Assembly (NCBI GenBank): GCA_035570275.1
Contig: DATMNI010000409.1
Location: 1-18,881 of the forward strand
Reading direction: 5' to 3'
Length of the DNA: 18,881 bases
From: DATMNI01 sp035570275
Lineage (GTDB): Bacteria; Acidobacteriota; Terriglobia; Bryobacterales; Bryobacteraceae
Shown here: positions 1-6,244 of the stretch, one piece after another
Layout of the letters: each line of letters starts with the position of its first letter
How positions within the stretch are numbered: position 1 is the first letter of the stretch
The notes under the pieces: model-generated
Seen by the model: only the letters and a program-made list of their open reading frames with translations
What the model was told of the DNA's origin: nothing
Databases searched by the model: none
Position numbers and translations under genes: made by a program

Positions 1-1
1 C

Positions 2-139
2 GTTTTCCGGCCGGCCATGGCCATGTTCACCGCCAAGGATGCCGTTCTACCGTTCCCACTGCGTCAGGCGCTGGACCGCACCGATGCGCAACTCGATTTG
101 CTGATCTACGACGCTTTTCCCCTGGAGAAAGCCGGCTGA
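2..139 (+). CDS. C-terminal fragment of an unidentified protein (5' end outside window)
   Basis: An open frame enters from the left edge and stops at TGA 137-139, giving 45 C-terminal residues that include AMAMFTAKDAVLPFPL and end in FPLEKAG. I do not recognise the family. Clean GC-rich codon use and a stop followed at once by AT-rich intergenic sequence make a real gene end likely. It is convergent with the PPC gene that ends at 180 on the other strand. Nothing can be said about function. Confidence 0.5.
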   Translation, partial: VFRPAMAMFTAKDAVLPFPLRQALDRTDAQLDLLIYDAFPLEKAG

Positions 140-142
140 AAC

Positions 143-173
143 TTGACACTTTTAGATAGAACTTATTTATATT
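143..173 (+). promoter_or_regulatory. sigma70-like promoter pointing into the antisense strand of the PPC gene
   Basis: A perfect TTGACA (143-148) is followed after 18-19 bp by TTATAT/TATATT (167-173) in an AT-rich patch. No sense gene lies downstream on the + strand; transcription would run antisense into the convergent PPC gene (611-180). It may be a real antisense promoter or merely AT-rich sequence between convergent genes. Confidence 0.3.
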
Positions 174-179
174 AGACGG

Positions 180-611
180 CTAGAGTCTGATCACCGCCAG
201 ACCAGATTCCGGATCAACTTGTTTTTGAATGTGGATCGGGCTCTCCGCCAGAACGACTTCACAGGTCGGACGAATATGTGCCTCGAGCAAATGGCCACCG
301 TGGGCGGTACCGTCCTTCCTGCCAATTACGGCATGCGCGTGCACAACCGGCTTTCCGCCCTTCACGGCAACGTCGCCAATGAGCGATAGGAGTTCCACCT
401 GTTCGTCAAGCGTGACCGATGGTTCATACTGCTTGCTCTCCCAGCTGAACCAACCGAGGCGTACCGATGAGAGCGCACCAACGGCTTTAAAGCTCGCAGC
501 CGAAAGCTTTTCCTGCTCCGCGAATTCAAGCAGCCCTTTTGCCAGTTCGTCACCGGTTTCGAAGACAAGAATGAATGTTTTCGGGGAGTGATCGATTTGT
601 CGGGACTTCAT
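180..611 (-). CDS. PPC/DUF296-domain protein, no signal peptide
   Basis: This 143-residue protein is almost entirely a PPC (plant and prokaryote conserved, DUF296) domain. Visible hallmarks are the GALSSVRLGWF strand-turn and the His cluster HAHAVIGRKDGTAHGGH (H91, H93, H104, H107). In bacterial single-domain members such His residues are thought to bind a metal; plant relatives carry AT-hooks, absent here. The ATG at 611 has GAGGATG upstream. Residues 1-13 (MKSRQIDHSPKTF) nearly match the start of the exported paralogue at 2395-1793, but the signal peptide and linker are missing, so the domain begins directly at ILVFETGDE. The product should therefore be cytoplasmic. It is the last gene of a minus-strand operon, 101 nt after the hydrolase stop. 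Family call is strong; molecular role unknown. Confidence 0.85.
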   Translation of the reverse strand: MKSRQIDHSPKTFILVFETGDELAKGLLEFAEQEKLSAASFKAVGALSSVRLGWFSWESKQYEPSVTLDEQVELLSLIGDVAVKGGKPVVHAHAVIGRKDGTAHGGHLLEAHIRPTCEVVLAESPIHIQKQVDPESGLAVIRL

Positions 612-712
612 TGTTCATCCTCAATTCGCATTCGGGCTTTGAATCATAGTTTTCACTGCATCGGGCGAGGGATGCCAAACTACATTGAGCGACCCCTCGA
701 TTGCTTCTGACC

Positions 713-1780
713 TTACTCTGTGGCGAAGAAGCGCTGCAGTTCCTCGAGCGTTTCCTCGGGACGTTCTTCCTGGAGGAAATGGCCGCAATCGAGGCTGCGC
801 CCGGTAACTGTCGAGGTGGCTTTCGACCGCCAGGCCGCAAGGACGTCCCACAACAGCCCTATGGTTCCTCTTGCCCCCCAGAGGGCGTGAACCGGTGCCA
901 CGATCTTGTTGCCCGCACGGTCATCCGCTTCGTCCATCTTAAGACCGATGTCCGCAGACGCTCTGAATTCCTCACACGTGGCATGAATCGTCGACGTGCA
1001 GCAGAAGCAGCGACGATACTCGCTCACTGCCTCAGGCGTGAGGGCTCCCGGAGTCTTGTTCAGCACGCTAAGATTATATTCCAGATAGTACTGAGGATCG
1101 AGTCCAATGAGATGCTCTGGCAGGGGCGCCGCCTGGATAAGGAAGAACCACCACATATACTTCGTCGCAAACTCTTGATTGGTTTGTCGATACATCGTCA
1201 ACGTCGGAGCGATGTCCATGAGACAAACCTTCTTGACGCTTTTGGGGAAATCGAGACACAGGCGATGGGCGACGCGAGCACCGCGATCGTGGGCGCCCAC
1301 AAGGAACTGCTCGTGTCCAAAATGACGCATCGTCTCGATCTGGTCCAACGCCATTGCCCGGAACGAGTAATTGAGGTGGCGATCTCCGCCGGTCGGGCGG
1401 CTCGAATCACCGTACCCTCGCAGATCAGGCACGTAGACCGAGAAACGCTCAGCGAGTCCAGGCGCCACTTTGTGCCACGTAACGTGAGTCTCGGGATATC
1501 CATGCAGAAGGAGCAACGGCGGTCCGTCGCCTTTGTGAAAAACAGGGATGGTCGCTCCGCTGGTGCGAACCTCAGTGTGCACAAAGCCGGGCAAAAGCTT
1601 CGCCGCGATATCCTCTGGCGGTTTCGGCGGCAGTTCGGGCAAAGATATGGCCTTCATGTCGATATCTTGCATCGCTTGAATCTTGCCGGGAATGGCAGAC
1701 GTGCCAGTCACGGCGGCAACCAATGAAAGTCTGAGCGTCTCTCGACGGTTCATGGTTATTGTTGAGTTTTGCTCGCGCAT
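713..1780 (-). CDS. haloacetate dehalogenase-like alpha/beta hydrolase, probable Tat export
   Basis: The 355-residue protein is an alpha/beta-hydrolase of the haloacetate/fluoroacetate dehalogenase group. It shows the oxyanion motif HGYPE, DLRGYGDSSRP, the nucleophile elbow GAHDRGAR (D165 with R166 and R169, the carboxylate-binding pair of the family), D189 in LMDIAPT and H334 in CGHFLQEE. The spacing D165-D189-H334 agrees with the known Asp-Asp-His triad. The halide pocket differs: the usual YHW is MWW (W210, W211) and the usual DYRA is EFRA (F272), so defluorination is doubtful and another ester, epoxide or haloacid substrate is possible. The N-terminus NRRETLRLSLVAAVTGTSA resembles a Tat signal. 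I chose ATG 1780 because GGTGAGG lies just upstream; a GTG at 1792 is possible. The gene starts 12 nt after the exported PPC gene, hence the same operon. Confidence 0.85.
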   Translation of the reverse strand: MREQNSTITMNRRETLRLSLVAAVTGTSAIPGKIQAMQDIDMKAISLPELPPKPPEDIAAKLLPGFVHTEVRTSGATIPVFHKGDGPPLLLLHGYPETHVTWHKVAPGLAERFSVYVPDLRGYGDSSRPTGGDRHLNYSFRAMALDQIETMRHFGHEQFLVGAHDRGARVAHRLCLDFPKSVKKVCLMDIAPTLTMYRQTNQEFATKYMWWFFLIQAAPLPEHLIGLDPQYYLEYNLSVLNKTPGALTPEAVSEYRRCFCCTSTIHATCEEFRASADIGLKMDEADDRAGNKIVAPVHALWGARGTIGLLWDVLAAWRSKATSTVTGRSLDCGHFLQEERPEETLEELQRFFATE

Positions 1781-1792
1781 GAAACACCTCAC

Positions 1793-2395
1793 CTACTTCG
1801 AAAATGGATCAATCAACGTCAGATCCGTTGCGGAATCTAAGCGTTTCTGCATTGTTACTGGATCGACAGTCACCATCACTTCCAAAGTTGGGGATACAGA
1901 CGCGGCAAGAACGTGGCCGGCGCGCGTTGTTCCGTCCGCCCCCCCAACCGCCATATGCGTATGCAACGCCGGTTTTCCATGATAGAGCGCGATATCACCA
2001 ATCATCCCGATCACTTCGTGCTGACCGTCGATGAGAATCTTCTTGTACATTTTTCGCTGCGGATCGAAAAAGCCCAACGTTGCTCCACTCAAGGCTCCGA
2101 TGGCGGTGAAATGGGCACTGGTAACTTGATACTTCTCGGCAAACTCTATGAGGCCGGACAAAGCCTCGTCTCCCTGGTAGAAGATCACGGCATAGTGTTT
2201 CGTAGTCTCCCCCGGGTTCAATAATTGAACCCGCATCTTGGGAGCTTTACCCTTCGGAATGGCATCCGACGGCGACACATAATCACTTCCCGCCGCCTGC
2301 GAATATCCAGGCATGGTTGTAATCCCGATCAATACCAAAAGACAAAGAATTTCTGCGAATGTTTTCGGGGACTGATCAGTTTGTCTGGTTTTCAT
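1793..2395 (-). CDS. exported PPC/DUF296-domain protein
   Basis: A 200-residue protein with a hydrophobic signal sequence (about residues 14-35, EILCLLVLIGITTMPGYSQA) and then a PPC/DUF296 domain from about residue 60. Domain marks are GALSGATLGFF and the His set HTHMAVGGADGTTRAGH (H145, H147, H161), which align with the cytoplasmic paralogue. Export is unusual for a fold best known from plant DNA-binding proteins and argues for a periplasmic, perhaps metal- or ligand-binding, role. The ATG is preceded by GAGGAGG, a near-ideal ribosome site. The TGA of a 26-codon leader ORF overlaps this ATG (ATGA). The gene is followed after 12 nt by the hydrolase, so the two products probably act in one process outside the cytoplasm. 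Confidence 0.83.
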   Translation of the reverse strand: MKTRQTDQSPKTFAEILCLLVLIGITTMPGYSQAAGSDYVSPSDAIPKGKAPKMRVQLLNPGETTKHYAVIFYQGDEALSGLIEFAEKYQVTSAHFTAIGALSGATLGFFDPQRKMYKKILIDGQHEVIGMIGDIALYHGKPALHTHMAVGGADGTTRAGHVLAASVSPTLEVMVTVDPVTMQKRLDSATDLTLIDPFSK

Positions 2396-2472
2396 TGTTC
2401 CTCCTCAATTCGCACCTGCCGAGGCGTTGCTGCGAGTCTTGGGGGTGGGCAGAATTTGTCTAATTCGTTCAT
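2392..2472 (-). CDS. 26-codon leader ORF with Pro-Pro-Pro, overlapping the PPC gene start
   Basis: ATG 2472 has AAAGGAGCGTTCC directly before it, a strong ribosome site with good spacing. The frame encodes a 26-residue peptide with FCPPPRLAATP in the middle and RIEEEQ at the end. Its TGA overlaps the ATG of the exported PPC gene in an ATGA arrangement, typical of translational coupling. A Pro-Pro-Pro run is a classic ribosome-slowing sequence that needs EF-P. The frame stays open further upstream to 2709, but only this ATG has a clear ribosome site. It could be a regulatory leader peptide or a fortuitous ORF; no homology is recognised. Confidence 0.4.
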   Translation of the reverse strand: MNELDKFCPPPRLAATPRQVRIEEEQ

Positions 2473-2570
2473 GGAACGCTCCTTTGCAAATCCGCGATTC
2501 GTCCGGATGCCATCTCTACTCGCGATTAAGCCAGACCCGTCGGGCCGAAACAATTGGACGAAGGTACCGG

Positions 2571-2586
2571 CGATACTTTGGTATCG
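2571..2586. promoter_or_regulatory. perfect inverted repeat, possible operator or hairpin
   Basis: CGATAC-TTTG-GTATCG is a perfect 6-bp inverted repeat with a 4-nt loop. It sits just upstream of the weak promoter candidate of the PPC operon, in the position expected for an operator. No regulator gene lies beside it. Confidence 0.25.
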
Positions 2587-2704
2587 GTCGACGCAATGCG
2601 TGGTGTTGGACGGTCCACGTTGGCATTCAGCCGCCTTATAAGTTGGGCCAAGGCCGATCCAAGAAAGCTTCACGCGAATCGTACGGGCTAGGAGAAGATG
2701 ATCA

Positions 2705-2728
2705 CGCAAAGTCGCAAAGTCGCAAAGA
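2705..2728. repeat. 8-bp tandem repeat, three units
   Basis: CGCAAAGT occurs twice in direct succession, followed by CGCAAAGA. It looks like simple slippage repeat in non-coding DNA. No function is evident. Confidence 0.6.
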
Positions 2729-2790
2729 GGCGTAGGGATATCCCGTCACCCTCTCCTTGGGTTTTCAAAGGGCGCAGCCCTTGGTTATCG

Positions 2791-2958
2791 CTAGGTCTTG
2801 AATTCGTCGATTATTCGGTCGAGATCGTGACGGTCGAGCCTGACATTGCGGCCAATGCGGACGACTGGAAGCTCTTTTCTGAATATTAACTGGCGGATGG
2901 CGGATTCGGTGCGGCCCAGGTATTCGCCGGCCTGCCGCGGCGTCAACAAGATGCCCAA
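2791..2958 (-). CDS. small excisionase-type helix-turn-helix protein (possibly a remnant)
   Basis: The minus-strand frame ending at TAG 2793-2791 reads LLTPRQAGEYLGRTESAI, then FRKELPVVRIGRNVRLDRHDLDRIID and ends EFKT. This is the complete HTH_17/excisionase-like winged-helix domain (MerR-related), as found in Xis proteins and small regulators that bind DNA directly. No ATG or GTG exists in frame; candidate starts are TTG 2958 (55 residues) or TTG 2949 (52 residues), neither with a good ribosome site. The frame stays open upstream through 3118 towards the tRNA, so the true start is uncertain or lost. Its place 160 bp downstream of a tRNA 3' end fits a leftover of an integrated element, though no integrase is visible. 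Confidence 0.6.
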   Translation of the reverse strand: MGILLTPRQAGEYLGRTESAIRQLIFRKELPVVRIGRNVRLDRHDLDRIIDEFKT

Positions 2959-3078
2959 GCAAGGAACCGGATCGACGACGCAGCCAGGCGGATCAAAGCC
3001 TATCGCGACAATAAAAAGCTGTTGGCGTCCGCTCCGAATGGCGACAATGTTCGTGACAGTACCCCAGAAACAGGAAGA

Positions 3079-3098
3079 GCTCCGGATTTCTCCAGAGC
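3079..3098 (-). terminator. GAAA-capped hairpin downstream of tRNA-Leu
   Basis: On the minus strand GCTCTGGA-GAAA-TCCGGAGC forms an 8-bp stem (one G-U pair) closed by a GNRA tetraloop, 22 nt beyond the CCA end of the tRNA. The sequence after it is only mildly T-rich (TCTTCCTGTTTC), so it may be a weak terminator or a processing/stability hairpin for the secG-tRNA transcript. Confidence 0.35.
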
Positions 3099-3119
3099 CC
3101 GTAAGTCCTTCCTGATGTT

Positions 3120-3206
3120 TGGTGCGGGGGAGGGGACTTGAACCCCTACGGGATTGCTCCCGCTAGCACCTCAAGCTAGTGCGTCTGCCAATTCCGCCAC
3201 CTCCGC
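3120..3206 (-). tRNA. tRNA-Leu(GAG), CCA encoded
   Basis: The minus strand folds as a class II tRNA. The acceptor is GCGGAGG/CCCCCGC with one A-C mismatch. The D arm is followed by anticodon stem CTAGC/GCTAG with loop TTGAGGT, giving anticodon GAG (reads CUC/CUU). There is a long variable arm CGGGA-GCAA-TCCCG and a T arm AGGGG-TTCAAGT-CCCCT. The discriminator is A and CCA is encoded (3122-3120). The gene lies 13 nt after secG on the same strand, the same arrangement as secG-leuU of E. coli, so co-transcription with secG is likely. Confidence 0.95.
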
Positions 3207-3219
3207 GTTCGGAAACCCG

Positions 3220-3603
3220 CTACTTCTTCGCCGGCGTTGGCTGCGCCGGGGTGCTCTGTTGCGGCGCCGGGGCCGGTTGGCTCGGCGGCAAATTGATCGG
3301 CACTTGCTTCGCAGGCGCCGGGGCGCTGCTCTTAACCGGAGCAGACTCCAAAACCGTGGTGCCTAACCCGGCGTTTCGCGTCGCCAGAATCGAAAGCGAA
3401 AGCGAGGTCACCATGAACAAAATGGCGGATATTGTGGTCGCCTTGGAAAGCAGCGTGGCCGAGCCGCGAGGGCCAAAGGCCGTCTGCGACCCCATGCCGC
3501 CGAACGCGCCGGCCAGATCCGCCGCCTTCCCGCTTTGCAGCAGCACCACAATAATCAGGAACAGGCACACGATCACATGAACGATCCACATTAGAATATA
3601 CAT
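3220..3603 (-). CDS. secG: protein-export translocase subunit SecG
   Basis: A 127-residue protein with two membrane segments (MYILMWIVHVIVCLFLIIVV at residues 1-20 and about 49-70), joined by the conserved loop LLQSGKAADLAGAFGG and SQTAFGPRGSATLLSKAT. That loop is the signature of SecG, the small SecYEG subunit that helps SecA-driven transport across the inner membrane. A Pro/Ala/Gln-rich tail (PAPAKQ...PQQSTPAQ), longer than in E. coli SecG, follows the second helix. Start ATG 3603 is preceded by GGAAGGA; in-frame starts further upstream (to 3669) lack support. tRNA-Leu(GAG) follows after 13 nt and mqnA lies upstream in the same direction, separated by a probable terminator. Confidence 0.93.
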   Translation of the reverse strand: MYILMWIVHVIVCLFLIIVVLLQSGKAADLAGAFGGMGSQTAFGPRGSATLLSKATTISAILFMVTSLSLSILATRNAGLGTTVLESAPVKSSAPAPAKQVPINLPPSQPAPAPQQSTPAQPTPAKK

Positions 3604-3615
3604 CGTAGTCCTTCC

Positions 3616-3645
3616 AGTATAAGTAACCGACCTGCCGTGGGTCAA
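3616..3645 (-). promoter_or_regulatory. possible secG promoter (conflicts with the ribosome site)
   Basis: TTGACC (3645-3640) and TATACT (3621-3616) are separated by 18 bp upstream of secG. The expected start of transcription near 3609 would remove the GGAAGGA ribosome site (3615-3609), so the match may be accidental or give a near-leaderless mRNA. Confidence 0.25.
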
Positions 3646-3667
3646 ACCCGCGTCTAGACCTGCGATC

Positions 3668-3704
3668 AAAAAAAGTGTTTAAAACCGTGCTAAAACCGGG
3701 TTTA
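3668..3704 (-). terminator. probable rho-independent terminator overlapping the mqnA stop
   Basis: On the minus strand TAAACCCG (3704-3697) pairs with CGGTTTTA (3687-3680) with one mismatch and a 9-nt loop. A run of seven T (3674-3668) follows a few bases later. The stem includes the mqnA TAA stop. It would end mqnA transcription before secG. The surroundings carry three copies of TAAAACCG-like sequence, so alternative pairings are possible. Confidence 0.5.
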
Positions 3705-4571
3705 AAACCGCGGCTCAGACTCCGCCGCCCCCGTGCTCCCAAACCTTGACCCGGCGCCGGTCCCCTCGGCGGTCCCCCTGGAAGGCCGGCGGGTGGAGCG
3801 TTCCAACCGGCGGGCATAATCCAGAAACAGTTCCATGCCCTGATACTCCCTGGGACCCAGTTCGTGAACGATGTGCCGCGTCAAGTACTCCCGAACCAGC
3901 CCCGGCTGAAACTCGCGGCGCGCCGATTCCGAGGCCACAATTTCGTCCAGCCGCTCACGGCCGTACCGGCATGAGTCGCGGAAAGCCTCGACCACGGCCG
4001 GAGTCACCGCGCCCTTCCGGCCGGCCCAGACCGCGAATACCATCGGCAGCCCGGTCATTTCCACCCACTCCGCCCCCAGATCGTAGACGTGGTATGGAAG
4101 CAGTGCCGGTTCAATCCGCAGCGCCGGGTCCCCAATGATCAGCGCCGCGTCGGCAATCCGCAGCATCGCCTCCAGGTCGGGCGCATGCGGTATCGATTCC
4201 GGCTCCGCCCCGTAGCGGCGCTGCAGGATCACGCGCACCAGTTCCACCGAAGTCCGCGAACTGGAATCCGCCGCCAGGGTGCGGATCTGGCCCGCCGGCC
4301 GCGATGAAATCAGCAGGATACTTCGCACCGCCCCGTGACAGGCGATCCCGGTGCCCGGAAGAATCTCCAGGTCCTGCCGCGTCAACTCGAAGGAGGGCAC
4401 AATGCCGATGTCCGCCGCGCCCGCCGCCAACTGGTCCGCGCAGCCGGCGGGAACGCGGAAATCCAAATCGAAGAGACCGGCTTGAGGGCCGTGCAGCATC
4501 CCCCAAACCAGTGGCGTGGTGTTCAGGTAGCTAACCGCGGAGACCCGCAGCTTCGGAGTGGTTGGGCTCAA
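3702..4571 (-). CDS. mqnA: chorismate dehydratase MqnA (futalosine menaquinone pathway)
   Basis: The 289-residue protein matches MqnA, which converts chorismate to 3-[(1-carboxyvinyl)oxy]benzoate, the first step of menaquinone synthesis by the futalosine route. Visible family motifs are RVSAVSYLNTTPLVWG near the start, DIGIVPSFEL, GAVRSILLISSRP, the DSSSRTSVELVRVIL segment and the FAVWAGRKG region. No signal peptide is seen, as expected for a cytoplasmic enzyme with the periplasmic-binding-protein fold. The last 35 or so residues form a low-complexity Arg/Ser/Gly tail not typical of the family. The only plausible start is TTG 4571; no in-frame ATG lies near, and the ribosome site is weak. It is divergent from the ABC-F gene with 32 bp between the start codons. 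Confidence 0.92.
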   Translation of the reverse strand: MSPTTPKLRVSAVSYLNTTPLVWGMLHGPQAGLFDLDFRVPAGCADQLAAGAADIGIVPSFELTRQDLEILPGTGIACHGAVRSILLISSRPAGQIRTLAADSSSRTSVELVRVILQRRYGAEPESIPHAPDLEAMLRIADAALIIGDPALRIEPALLPYHVYDLGAEWVEMTGLPMVFAVWAGRKGAVTPAVVEAFRDSCRYGRERLDEIVASESARREFQPGLVREYLTRHIVHELGPREYQGMELFLDYARRLERSTRRPSRGTAEGTGAGSRFGSTGAAESEPRF

Positions 4572-4603
4572 TCCGCTAGTGTACCAGTCCGAACCTTGGT
4601 AGA
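4572..4603. promoter_or_regulatory. 32-bp divergent spacer between mqnA and the ABC-F gene
   Basis: Only 32 bp separate the TTG of mqnA from the ATG of the ABC-F gene, so neither promoter can be wholly intergenic. A TAGAAT sequence (4600-4605) overlaps the ABC-F ATG and could be a -10 element only if translation begins further in. Promoters of each gene probably lie inside the other's coding sequence. Confidence 0.3.
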
Positions 4604-6244
4604 ATGAGATTATCCTTGCTTTCCATTAATAATCTCTCGATGCGCTTCGGCGCCAGATTACTGTTTGAAGACGTCACCTGTACGTTTCTGGCCGGGCGTC
4701 GCTATGCCATTTCCGGACCCAACGGGGCCGGTAAATCGACGCTCATGAAGATCCTCACCGGCGAGCTTGAGCCCTCCAAGGGGTCGGTCACCCGGCCGAA
4801 GAAGCTCGGAATTCTGCGGCAGGACCAGTTTGCCTTCGACGCCCTTCGTGTCGTCGATACCGTGATCATGGGCAACGCGCCGTTGTGGAAGGCCCTGGAA
4901 GAACGCGAGGCCCTCTACGCCAAACCGCACGACCAGTTGACCGACGAGGACGGCATGCGCTTGGGCGAGTTGGAGGGAACGGTAGGCGAGGAAGGCGGGT
5001 ATACGGCGGAGTCCGATGCCGGAGTTCTCCTGGACGGGCTAGGTGTGGAGGATGCGCTGCACCAGCGCAAAATGGGCGAGTTGCAAGGCGGTCAAAAGGT
5101 GCGCGTGCTGTTGGCCCAGGCGCTGTTCGGCACCCCGCCGGCTTTGCTCCTCGACGAACCCACCAACCACCTCGACCTGGATTCGGTCCACTGGCTGCAG
5201 GATTACCTCTGCCGCTACGAAGGCGTGCTGATCGTGATTTCGCACGACCGGCACTTCCTGAACAGTGTTTCCACCCACACGGCCGACATCGACTACCAAA
5301 CCGTCATCATGTACACCGGCGGGTACGATGACATGGTGATGGCGAAAACGCAGATCCGGTCCCGCATCGAGGCCGGCAATGCGCAGCGCGAAAAGAAAAT
5401 CGAGCAGTTGAACGAATTCATCGCGCGCTTTTCCGCCGGCACGCGGTCGTCGCAGGTCACCTCGCGCAAGAAGGAGGTGGAGCGGCTGCAGACTTCGGAC
5501 CTGGCCAGGTCGAACATCCAGCGGCCCTTCATCCGGTTCCAGATGAAGAGGCCCTCGGGCCGGCATCCGCTGGAGTTGAAGACGCTATCCAAGTCCTACG
5601 GCGATTTGCGCGTGATCGGGAATTTCAGCGCCAGCGTGTCGCGCGGAGAAAAGATCGCCCTCATGGGGCGCAACGGCGCCGGCAAGACCACGCTGTTGAA
5701 ATCGCTGATTCGCTCGGCCACGGGGTACATTGACGACGCCGAGCGGCAGTTCGCCATCGATGGCGGCTCCGTGGTATGGGGCCACGAGGTGGCCGTGGGT
5801 TACTTCGCGCAGGATCACGGCGATACCATCGCCAAAGGTATGACTGCGATCGCTTGGCTGCACCAGTTCGACCCGATGGCCTCACAGGAGGAACTGCGCG
5901 GGCTGCTCGGCCAGATGCTGTTCAGCGGCGACGATGCCCTGAAGCCCACGGCCGCGCTCTCGGGCGGCGAGTCGGCGCGCCTGATCTTCTGCCGCCTGAT
6001 GTTGCAGAAGCCGAACTTCCTGGTGCTGGACGAGCCCACCAACCACCTGGACCTGGAATCCATCAACGCCCTCAATATCGCTCTGCAGAAATACGAAGGC
6101 ACCGTGCTGCTGGTCACCCACGATCACGACGTGATCGATGAAGTGGCCACCCGCATCTGGCACTTCGAAGGCGGCCGCGTGGAAGACTTCAAAGGTCCCT
6201 ACGAGGAGTACGTGGCCCGGTCATTGCAGCCCGCTGTGTCTTGA
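4604..6244 (+). CDS. ABC-F family ATPase, YbiT-like
   Basis: A 546-residue soluble protein with two ABC domains and no membrane segments, typical of ABC-F factors that act on the ribosome. Domain 1 has Walker A GPNGAGKST (residues 38-46), a degenerate signature LQGGQK and Walker B LLLDEPTNHLDL (about 180-191). Domain 2 has Walker A GRNGAGKTT (355-363), signature LSGGESAR and Walker B LVLDEPTNHLDL (about 474-485). The linker with its coiled coil (about 245-315) lies between and contains RFSAGTRSSQVTSRKK. Phrases such as LRQDQFAF, DTVIMG, ISHDRHFLNSV and GYFAQDH match the YbiT branch rather than EttA or Uup. A role in translation is inferred from the family. The ATG at 4604 has only a weak GGTAG ribosome site. 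Confidence 0.92.
   Translation: MRLSLLSINNLSMRFGARLLFEDVTCTFLAGRRYAISGPNGAGKSTLMKILTGELEPSKGSVTRPKKLGILRQDQFAFDALRVVDTVIMGNAPLWKALEEREALYAKPHDQLTDEDGMRLGELEGTVGEEGGYTAESDAGVLLDGLGVEDALHQRKMGELQGGQKVRVLLAQALFGTPPALLLDEPTNHLDLDSVHWLQDYLCRYEGVLIVISHDRHFLNSVSTHTADIDYQTVIMYTGGYDDMVMAKTQIRSRIEAGNAQREKKIEQLNEFIARFSAGTRSSQVTSRKKEVERLQTSDLARSNIQRPFIRFQMKRPSGRHPLELKTLSKSYGDLRVIGNFSASVSRGEKIALMGRNGAGKTTLLKSLIRSATGYIDDAERQFAIDGGSVVWGHEVAVGYFAQDHGDTIAKGMTAIAWLHQFDPMASQEELRGLLGQMLFSGDDALKPTAALSGGESARLIFCRLMLQKPNFLVLDEPTNHLDLESINALNIALQKYEGTVLLVTHDHDVIDEVATRIWHFEGGRVEDFKGPYEEYVARSLQPAVS

Larger units (their letters stand above)
2473..2790. other. intergenic region upstream of the PPC operon
   Basis: I see no convincing gene here. 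On the minus strand there is a weak promoter candidate TTGTTT (2553-2548), 17 bp, CTTAAT (2530-2525) upstream of the leader ORF. The region also holds a perfect 6-bp hairpin (2571-2586), an 8-bp triplet repeat (2705-2728) and a small inverted repeat AAGGGC/GCCCTT (2768-2782) just beyond the stop of the HTH gene, which might end its transcript but has no T-run. Confidence 0.4.

Noticed and set aside
701..1726. 341-codon open frame on the + strand
   Set aside because: It is fully antisense to the hydrolase, has Arg-rich shadow composition and no ribosome site or family.
2846..3115. 89-codon + strand frame opposite the HTH gene
   Set aside because: TTG start without a ribosome site; the minus-strand frame encodes a recognisable HTH domain.
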